This document shows, piece by piece, positions 57,701 to 64,000 of a stretch of DNA of 64,000 nt (positions are counted from its first letter, which is position 1; each line of letters opens with the position of its first letter). Below the pieces are notes generated by a model. The model had not been told where the DNA came from. It ran no database searches and worked only from the letters and a program-made list of their open reading frames with translations. A program made the translations under genes and the position numbers. Source of the DNA: CAZLYK01 sp964563495. GTDB lineage: Bacteria; Acidobacteriota; Blastocatellia; RBC074. Location of the stretch: contig CAZLYK010000005.1 in the NCBI GenBank assembly GCA_964563495.1, positions 9,967 through 73,966 on the forward strand, written 5' to 3'.

Positions 57701-57929
57701 CGGGACTTCCCAGATCAGCGAACAGATCAATTCGCTCTTCTCCTCGATCCAGGGAGTCAATGCCGCGCCGACTCCGGCTCAGAAAGAGGTCTTCAACGAG
57801 CTGCAACCGGAATACCAGACCAAACTGGCAGAGGCCAATAAATTCATGAGCGAGCAGATTCCCAAACTCAACGAGACGCTGAAGAAAAACAACACCCCAA
57901 CCATCATCCCAGGCAAAGTAGCTGAATAG
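54753..57929 (+). CDS. Secreted BNR/sortilin-like multi-blade propeller protein
   Basis: 1058 residues. The GTG start at 54753 has TGGAGG 6-7 bp upstream and gives a signal peptide (LLIITAVALLSICGFIGA). The body consists of repeated Asp-box/BNR units such as GLWKSTNGGITWKP, GVYKSTDGGKTWLH, GVFMTTDGGKTWQ, GVFRSIDGGRTWNK and VFKTTDGGKTWTN, which build one or two large propellers (VPS10/sortilin-like). After residue 780 come a strand domain and a helical tail. Such proteins are widespread in Acidobacteriota; the partner or substrate is unknown and no sialidase active site can be assigned. The stop (TAG) coincides with the edge of a repeat. Confidence 0.87.
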   Translation: MLRSKSISTRLLIITAVALLSICGFIGAEKSFAGADGEIDGKTFESLEWRSIGPAIFDGRTADVESIPGNPNIVYVASASGGLWKSTNGGITWKPIFERQGTLSLGDIAIDPKNPEVIWAGTGEANVRNSVSFGDGVYKSTDGGKTWLHLGLKETEHISRIVIHPQNSDVVFVAAIGHASGPNEERGVFMTTDGGKTWQKTLYLDAEHGVCDLDIDPVNPNILYAGVWRFERKPWTFVSGSEKGGVFRSIDGGRTWNKLTNGLPKLIGRIGVKVAPSNPDVVYVIAETKEGTMYRSDDKGDTFRLVSRQAGIVSRGFYYTDLRVDPQNENRVYAIASTLFVSIDGGRTYRPIAPRIHIDYHSLWIDPLNPKRMWSTNDGGVAVSSDQGDSWEYVNNLPVGQPYHIHADNRQPFYWVMGGMQDNGSWTGPGRTREPAGILNDDWRMVSFGDGFKVINHPDDPEIYLSLSQGGNLTLTDMRTREQQLVKPWVGDRGGPASNQKYRFNWNSPLVFSPHNKTTVYLGGNVVFKSTDFGKTWEKISPDLTTNDPEKLKEAGGPIATENTSAEYHCTIISLNESPARAGMIWAGTDDGNVQLTTDGGKNWLNLTKNVTGLPPYSPVSHIEPSATSAEVAYASFDRHLLDDFKPYVFKTTDGGKTWTNMSGNLPAKAYLHALKEDPKNPGLLYAGTELGLFATYDGGKNWIELGLKNLPRVAVHDIFVHPRENDLILATHGRSFWIFDDATPIQQMSAELLAKDAHLFDIRPGLRFTMRFTRYGVGDKVFAGPNPPSGALITYHLKEKPDAKTPVKLQILDSTGKLIRELAQVPKEKGFNRATWDLCYEGATVRRPPTAEQLEQIRAFGFGPRGPLALPGIYTVRLVIGDKIQEKKVEVKVDPTVPVTMADLQSQFDHSTRLVQMASAINQTLRSLDGIKEQLQQVEKTIKERMPDAPKDLAPTVSDHLKQVDTLIGKLAAPQQEGLGYRGTSQISEQINSLFSSIQGVNAAPTPAQKEVFNELQPEYQTKLAEANKFMSEQIPKLNETLKKNNTPTIIPGKVAE

Positions 57930-58011
57930 ACGGGATGAACAGGATTGGTCCAGGATTGGACAAGATATTTCTTGTCAAATCCTGGACCAATCCTGTCGAT
58001 CATGTCTATTT
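57924..58011. repeat. CAGGATT-module inverted pair between convergent genes
   Basis: Left arm 57924-57966, right arm 57971-58011, with a few mismatches. The TAG stop of the BNR gene is inside the left arm; the right arm reaches the stop of the convergent oxidase gene. Likely bidirectional terminator. Confidence 0.85.
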
Positions 58012-59186
58012 CAAAATACGCTGCGCATCCGCACCGTCTCTTTGGTTGCGAGTGTAAACCTGGGCTCGATTTCGCCGCCATCGATAATCCGTGAGGCGGC
58101 GTATTCGCCGAGCGCAGGTCCGTGCTTGAAGCCGTGACCGGAACCTCCGCCGACCAGCCATAGATTTTCGAAGTCCGGATGGCGATCGATCAAGAAGTCT
58201 CCGTTTGATGTATTCTCGTATTGGCAGACGCGAGATTCCAATAGAGGTGCGCCTTTGAGAGCGGGAAACCTCGTCCCCAAAAATCGCCTCACCTCTTGCA
58301 ACAGATTCGGCGTCACGGTTCTCTCGTCGGTATCGGGATCAACCGCCGCCCCGTGGCGGTCGAGCGCAAGCTTGAACCCGCGATTCTCGAGATCCGGTAA
58401 GCCGTAAAACTCGGCTCCGAAATCGATCCAGGCCGGCATGCGCGGTGCGGCATAAGCGTTGTCCCCCGCCGGCGCGCCAAAGAAGAAGACCTCCTGGCGC
58501 GTCGGGTAAATCCTTGATCCAAGGAGATGCGGAAACAATTTTGGCAGCCAGGGGCCACAGGCAAAGACGTAGCTTCCGGCGCTCAGCTTAAGCCCCCCGG
58601 CGGTGACGATCTCCTCCAAACGGCCGCCGCCTGCCACAGGCAGAACGGACTCTCTAAAATAATCGCCGCCGATCCCGACGGCGGCTTCCGTGACTGCCTG
58701 GACTGCGCGCCGCGCCAGCAGTGCGCCGCTATCGGGTTCAAAGATCGCCCAGCAGCTCTCTCCGAAATCGATCTGGGGAAACCGCTGCTCGAGATCATGG
58801 CGCCCGAGCTGCTCAAAGTTGACGCCAACACGCCGCAGGGTCGAGACAGTAGCGATCGTGTAAGGATCTTTTTCACGCGCCATCCAGAGGACCCCGGTGC
58901 GCTGGAAAAGCTCCGGCCGCCCGATCCGGATAAAGAAATCCTGCCACAAGGCGAGTGCACGATTGGACCAACGTGTATAAATCTCGTCGGCACCATACCC
59001 CATTCGAATAATCCGCGACTCACCACCCGAGCTGGCACGACTGTTGGCTGCGCCGTAACTATCCACCAGCGCCACTCTCAAACCCGACTGCCGCAGATGA
59101 TAGGCCGTCCACGAACCGAAGACTCCCGCTCCAACCACGACTACGTCATATCTTTTATTCGGCTTTTGTCGATGACTATTATCCAT
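58011..59186 (-). CDS. FAD-dependent amine oxidase, sarcosine oxidase / N-methyltryptophan oxidase-like
   Basis: 391 residues, the usual length of monomeric sarcosine oxidases. The dinucleotide fold is VVVVGAGVFGSWTAYHLRQS; SSGGESRIIRMGYG follows as in the family. The C-terminal CQYENTSNGDFLIDRHP contains the Cys that covalently holds FAD in MSOX and SolA, and GGGSGHGFKHGPALG binds FAD. It probably oxidises an N-methyl amino acid, giving formaldehyde and H2O2 in the cytoplasm. The substrate is uncertain. Confidence 0.9.
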   Translation of the reverse strand: MDNSHRQKPNKRYDVVVVGAGVFGSWTAYHLRQSGLRVALVDSYGAANSRASSGGESRIIRMGYGADEIYTRWSNRALALWQDFFIRIGRPELFQRTGVLWMAREKDPYTIATVSTLRRVGVNFEQLGRHDLEQRFPQIDFGESCWAIFEPDSGALLARRAVQAVTEAAVGIGGDYFRESVLPVAGGGRLEEIVTAGGLKLSAGSYVFACGPWLPKLFPHLLGSRIYPTRQEVFFFGAPAGDNAYAAPRMPAWIDFGAEFYGLPDLENRGFKLALDRHGAAVDPDTDERTVTPNLLQEVRRFLGTRFPALKGAPLLESRVCQYENTSNGDFLIDRHPDFENLWLVGGGSGHGFKHGPALGEYAASRIIDGGEIEPRFTLATKETVRMRSVF

Positions 59187-59262
59187 GGTGTTTTTAAGAC
59201 TATAATGTCAATTCCCAATCAAAAGGCAGCGACCGGATTTTGTCATCGGAAACGACTCCATT

Positions 59263-60048
59263 ATGCCTATATCCATCAATCATATTCTGCAAATTGAACG
59301 AGAGCGCTTTCGCCGCGCGATGGCGCCTTATCTCAACCCGGCAACCGGCGCCGGTGCTGAGGCAAGGGTTGACGATCTTTTTGATCAGGCCGCCCGGCTA
59401 CGGGATTGGATAACCGACCTGGCGCGCAAGCATGCGCACCAGTTGAAAACCGAAGATTTGATCTTGCTCCAATCGCAGCTCCACGGCAGCGTCGATCAAC
59501 TATTGGCGTCGGCCGCCGAAAAATTATTTGAGGATCGCCTCAAGATTCTGACCGATCAGGCGCAGCGCGATTCTCTGACCGGACTTTACAACCGCTCGGC
59601 GTTGGACCGCCGCCTATCCGGCGAGGTCGAGCGCGCGCGCCGTTATTCCCGCCGCCTTTCGCTGGTGCTATTGGATATCGATCATTTCAAATCGATCAAC
59701 GACCGGTTCGGACACCTGGTCGGGGACGAAGTGCTGACCCGGTTCGCGCGAATTCTAGAATCCTCGCTGCGAAAAACCGATGCGGCTTACCGATTTGGCG
59801 GCGACGAATTTGTGGCGATCTGCCCGGAAACATCCGCAGACGCCATGGTCAATGTTTTACGACGCCTCGAAACCAACTTTTCCGCCTACTGCCGGCAAAA
59901 ACCTTTCAGCCGGCATGTCGGGATCAGCTGGGGAGTCTCATCATACCCGGAAGACGCCACCGAAGCGGATGATCTGGTCCGGATCTCCGATCAGCGCCTG
60001 TACGAATGCAAAATCAACCATCGCATTCAAACCGCGTCACAAAGCTAG
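59263..60048 (+). CDS. Diguanylate cyclase with novel helical N-terminus
   Basis: 261 residues. The GGDEF domain (about 98-258) has the intact signature GGDEF at 179-183 and an allosteric I-site RKTD at 170-173, exactly five residues before it, so product inhibition is likely. The N-terminal 95 residues are all-helical and unrecognised (FRRAMAPYLNPATGAGAEAR, LHGSVDQLLASAAEKLF). No membrane segment is seen. It lies 6 bp before the histidine kinase gene, so the two form an operon without a response regulator. Confidence 0.92.
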   Translation: MPISINHILQIERERFRRAMAPYLNPATGAGAEARVDDLFDQAARLRDWITDLARKHAHQLKTEDLILLQSQLHGSVDQLLASAAEKLFEDRLKILTDQAQRDSLTGLYNRSALDRRLSGEVERARRYSRRLSLVLLDIDHFKSINDRFGHLVGDEVLTRFARILESSLRKTDAAYRFGGDEFVAICPETSADAMVNVLRRLETNFSAYCRQKPFSRHVGISWGVSSYPEDATEADDLVRISDQRLYECKINHRIQTASQS

Positions 60049-60054
60049 ATAAAA

Positions 60055-61958
60055 ATGAAGTTTCAGGGAAACGCACCACGCAAAATCAAGATCTCCCGCA
60101 TTCTGGCAGCATTCGCCGGAGTCTTCATCCTGCTCCTCGGCCTGATCTGGTGGATCGGGACGCTCGGGCAGAACCGGCTGAGGGAGATCAGCATCAGGGC
60201 CGATGAAAACACTCGCGCCTACACCGACCGGCTGAAGCTCGCCATCGATATCCGCGAAGCGACCAATGGAGTGATCACCGAGGCCAGGCTATATCGCAAC
60301 ACCAGCCACCTGCGCCCGCGCGGCCCAGTCTACCGGATAGACCTCAACCAGGCCAAATACAGACTCGATAAACTGCTTGCGCACGGAGAACAGCTCTGGA
60401 GCGGAGCTAACCAGCAGAACCTGCCGCAGGGAGAGGTCGCGGCCTGGCGTAAGGTTCAAAAGGCGATCCCCGATTTCTGGAGGACGATCGAGGCGGAGGA
60501 ACAATCGCACCCGGATCAGACTGGGGAGGAGGGTTCCAGCCAATCTTCAAAACCAGCTTCTTCGGTGGGCGCCCTTCCGGCGCCGGTTCCGACCGCCACG
60601 CCATGGCCGGCTTTGCAGAATACCAATACCCTGGAGGAATTTTATCAGATCCGCACGGGCCTCTACGATGCCGCGCGTGAGCTTTCCGAAGTGATCGTCC
60701 AGGGACAGACCCAGGCGGTCAAAGATCTTGGCGCGCTGCAGGCCAATTCGGCCAGCGATGTCGGTAATATTTCCTGGGTCACCTTGATCGTCGGCGCGAT
60801 CATCGGCGGAATCACTTATATGACGATTCGCGGGCAGCTCAACCAGATCGCGCGAACCGAGAGGCAGAAGCAGGAAGCCGAAGGCCGCAAGCTGGCGGTC
60901 TTCGACAGCCAGTCAAACGACATCATGGTCCTCAACGAACAAGGAGTCGTCCTCGAAGTCAATCGGGCTTTTCTCGATCATTTTCACGTCGGCATAGCCG
61001 CGCTGGCGGTGCAGGATTATCGCGCTGCCCTCTCGACAGTGCCCGAGATCGCCGGTTTTGTCGGCCAGACGCTTGAGGTCGCCAACACCAAGAAAGTCCT
61101 GCGCGACCGGATCGAGGTCAAAGCCCACAATGGAGCGCCGGGCGCCCGGCTCTTCGATGTCAAGGTTTCCCCGCTCAAGGTCGAAGACGAGATCCACGGA
61201 CGGGTCGTCACCCTCGACGACGTGACCGAAGAAGAATCGGTCCGTGAAGAGCTGAGACGCAGCCGTACACTGAGCGCCGTCGGCCAGATTACCGCTCAGG
61301 TCGCCCACGAAATCTACAATCCGCTCGGCGCGGTCAAACTCAACCTCGAGCTTCTCGAAATGCAGATCGGCGAGGACGCGGACGTCAAACATACGATCGC
61401 CCGCCTCAAACGCGGGGTCGAGCACCTTTCGACGATCGTCATGGATCTGCGCTACCTCACCCGCCCCCGAGAGCCGGAACGCAAACCGACCGATCTCAAC
61501 AAACTGCTCGATGAGGTAGTCGAGCTGGCCAGCGATAGATTGGAGCGCTCCCGCATCTGCATCACTCGCGATTATTCGCCCGAGATTCCGGCCGGCGAGC
61601 TCGACCCGCAGCAACTGCGCAAGGTCTTCCTCAACCTGCTCATCAACGCCGTCGAGGCCTCGCCACATAACGGCGAGGTCGCGTTGAGTACTCGATATTT
61701 GAACGAAGAGGAAGCCAGATCATTCATCGATTTGAACGGCTCGAACGGTGCGATTGTGATCAGTGTCGTCGATCACGGGATCGGCATGTCATCCGAGACC
61801 AGGAAGCATCTCTTTGAAGCCTTCTATACAACCAAACGCAACGGCACCGGCCTCGGGATGATGATAACTCAGGAGATTGTCAAGAAACACGGCGGGAAGA
61901 TCCTGGTCGAGAGCGAGGAAGGAAAGGGGACTCAGATCGATGTCTACCTGCCAATCGA

Positions 61959-61962
<4 letters not shown>
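60055..61962 (+). CDS. Membrane sensor histidine kinase with PAS domain
   Basis: 635 residues. Two membrane helices (about 15-36 and 241-257) flank a 200-residue periplasmic sensor region. A PAS domain (about 280-390) follows, then the HisKA domain with His418 (VAHEIYNPLG), and an ATPase domain with N-box NLLINAVEAS, VVDHGIGMS and GTGLGMMI. The input signal is unknown. It is directly downstream of a diguanylate cyclase; no receiver-domain protein is encoded nearby, so the phosphoacceptor is elsewhere. Its last 4 bp overlap the convergent nfu gene. Confidence 0.93.
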
Positions 61963-62501
<539 letters not shown>

Positions 62502-62753
62502 CTTCTCCTGCTCCTCAGTAAAAGGTCTTGGATGTTAGAGGCTCGAGGCGACAAATGAACTTTGCTGAAGGGAAAAAACCCCGGCATCCAGCCGCTAAGA
62601 TCCAACACCTCTATGATTATACTTTTTCCGGGCGATAATCACAAAATCCCCAACCCGCTGAGCGTTTGCTCTCAAAGGAAAGACAGGCCATAATTTGCGC
62701 TTATTCAATTTTCAATCCCGACATAATTCAAGATACAAATTATTGCAAAACTC
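62502..62753. other. Divergent intergenic region with complementary segments
   Basis: No gene is seen. The segment GTCTTGGATGTTAGAGG (about 62524-62540) has short complements ATCCAAC and CCTCT near 62600-62615, in an order that makes the two pairings mutually exclusive, and a GCCG/CGGC hairpin lies between. This could be a structured leader for either flanking gene; it matches no riboswitch I know. Confidence 0.3.
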
Positions 62754-63947
62754 ATGAAAAGTATATTCTGGATGGTCCTTGCTCTGCTCCTGCCCCTGCC
62801 CTGGATGGTGATTGAGTTAACCGGGCGCAGTCACCAATTGAGTGAAACGTCTCCTGGCCTGGTCTCTTTCATTGCCGGCGTAGCAATCATCGGCGGGGCA
62901 TTCGTTTTGAGCTGGGGGGCTGAGCTGGCTGAACGCGATATTCCGCGTTCGCTCGCATTGATCGCCCTGGCGCTGATCAGCGTCCTGCCCGAATACGCAG
63001 TCGATCTGCATTTCGCCTGGGAAGCTGGGAAAAACCCCGAGTACAAAGCGTACGCGGTGGCCAATATGACCGGCGCCAACCGCGTCCTGATCGGCATCGG
63101 CTGGTCGCTCGTCGCGATTGTTTATTACTTCAAACATGGCAAGACCAGCATCCCGCTCGACCGCTCACAAGGTCTCGAACTCAGCCTGCTCTTGTTGGCG
63201 ACGGTCTATTCACTGATCCTTCCGCTCAAAGGTTCGCTCTCGCTCTTCGATACGGTGGTCTTCTTCGCCATGTTCTTTTATTACGCCGCGCGCGCCGCCC
63301 GCGGCGAACGACACGAAGAAGATCTGGGCGGCATCGCCGGCTTACTGGACCGGCGGATGGGCAATGGGGCGCGGCGTTTGGCCGTGCTGGTCATGTTCGC
63401 TTTCGCCGGCTATGCCATCTGGCTTTCAGCCGAGCCCTTTGCCGATGGTCTGGTCATGACCGGCCGGCGCCACGGGATCGACGAATTCCTGCTCGTCCAA
63501 TGGCTGGCCCCGCTGGCTTCGGAATCGCCCGAGGCGATTATCGCACTGCTCTTCGCTTTCAAAGGCAAGGGATCGACCGGCATCGGCGCGTTGATCTCTT
63601 CCAAGGTCAACCAATGGACCCTGCTGATCGGTGCGATCCCCCTGGTTTATGCCCTTTCAGTCGGCGCCATGGTTCCGATGGAGATGGACCATCGCCAGAA
63701 AGAGGAGCTGCTGCTGACTTCTGCCCAATCATTCTTCGCCGCGATCATCATCGCCGATTTTCACTTCGCGCTCTGGGAAGCGCTTCTCTTGCTGCTTCTC
63801 TTCGTCGCGCAATTCTTTTTCCCGCAGGAAGAGATTCGTTACATCTTTAGCGGACTGTATATCCTCGCGACTCTGATCATGCTCTTAACCTCAAAGGTCA
63901 GACGCCAGATGTTGTGGAACGCCTTATTACTCAGGAAATTTAATTGA
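62754..63947 (+). CDS. Sodium/calcium exchanger-superfamily cation antiporter
   Basis: 397 residues, about 11 membrane helices. The two inverted alpha-repeats of the CaCA family are visible: LALIALALISVLPEYAVDLH with YAVANMTGANRVLIGIGWS in the first half, and APLASESPEAIIALLFAFKG with IGALISSKVNQWTLLIGAIP in the second, each with the acidic residue that binds the ion. A charged central loop (RGERHEEDLGG) separates them. It probably exchanges Ca2+ or another cation for Na+ or H+. The window ends 53 bp after the stop without another feature. Confidence 0.92.
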   Translation: MKSIFWMVLALLLPLPWMVIELTGRSHQLSETSPGLVSFIAGVAIIGGAFVLSWGAELAERDIPRSLALIALALISVLPEYAVDLHFAWEAGKNPEYKAYAVANMTGANRVLIGIGWSLVAIVYYFKHGKTSIPLDRSQGLELSLLLLATVYSLILPLKGSLSLFDTVVFFAMFFYYAARAARGERHEEDLGGIAGLLDRRMGNGARRLAVLVMFAFAGYAIWLSAEPFADGLVMTGRRHGIDEFLLVQWLAPLASESPEAIIALLFAFKGKGSTGIGALISSKVNQWTLLIGAIPLVYALSVGAMVPMEMDHRQKEELLLTSAQSFFAAIIIADFHFALWEALLLLLLFVAQFFFPQEEIRYIFSGLYILATLIMLLTSKVRRQMLWNALLLRKFN

Positions 63948-64000
63948 GGACGTGCAAATTAAAGTTGTTTGTTATCTAGAACTTCTTCTCGGCTCCGGAG

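Noticed and set aside
54753..57929. Sialidase (neuraminidase) annotation of the BNR-repeat protein
   Set aside because: Asp-box repeats are present, but no Arg triad or catalytic Tyr/Glu of sialidases could be placed.
62502..62753. Known riboswitch upstream of nfu or the cation antiporter
   Set aside because: I could not fit the fluoride, yybP-ykoY, SAM or glycine consensus; only loose complementary segments are present.

Overview
The window looks like a chromosomal scaffold piece from a member of the Acidobacteriota, perhaps class Blastocatellia. Evidence: three VWFA-related proteins of the type common in Acidobacteria, an Oar-like TonB receptor with a carboxypeptidase-regulatory-like N-terminal domain, heme c/copper monooxygenase fusions, a FecR protein with Trp/Tyr-rich repeats, moderately high GC, and many Tat-type secreted enzymes. 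The phylum is an inference from gene content; no rRNA gene is present.

Region 1-24 kb is an accessory, secretion-rich catabolic region. It holds a two-subunit molybdenum hydroxylase (left edge), a divergent heme c/PQQ-propeller dehydrogenase, a 3.4 kb AT-richer insert bounded by inverted repeats and packed with gene remnants, a Tat-secreted amidohydrolase, three paralogous heme c/PHM-like copper monooxygenases around a TetR regulator and a large TonB receptor, then secreted hydrolases (alpha/beta hydrolase, DUF6351, DUF3089, cyclase family) and a DoxX protein. Together they look like a TetR-controlled uptake-and-oxidation locus for an unknown hydrophobic or polymeric substrate.

Region 24-38 kb is mostly housekeeping: tRNA-Leu(CAA), a TauE/SafE permease, tyrS, glyQS, uppP, pdxH, and an NAD-salvage operon (pncB, a macrodomain hydrolase, and a nicotinamidase fused in frame to an NrtR-type Nudix regulator). 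An RRM protein and a radical SAM protein follow.

Region 38-64 kb holds an M61 peptidase, polysaccharide deacetylase, class V aminotransferase, FecR protein, Gfo/Idh/MocA oxidoreductase, a three-gene lipid headgroup module (CDP-alcohol phosphatidyltransferase, HAD phosphatase, PAP2), an M50-like protein, a pilin, two VWA proteins, a membrane glycosyltransferase-like protein, a BNR-repeat protein, a MSOX-type oxidase, a diguanylate cyclase/histidine kinase pair, an Nfu protein and a cation antiporter.

Two features run through the window. First, about fourteen copies of a repeat built from CAGGATT modules sit directly at stop codons, often as near-perfect inverted pairs. Second, both 100-N gaps are flanked by exact 55-bp duplications, so they are assembly joins; removing 155 bp restores each interrupted reading frame.
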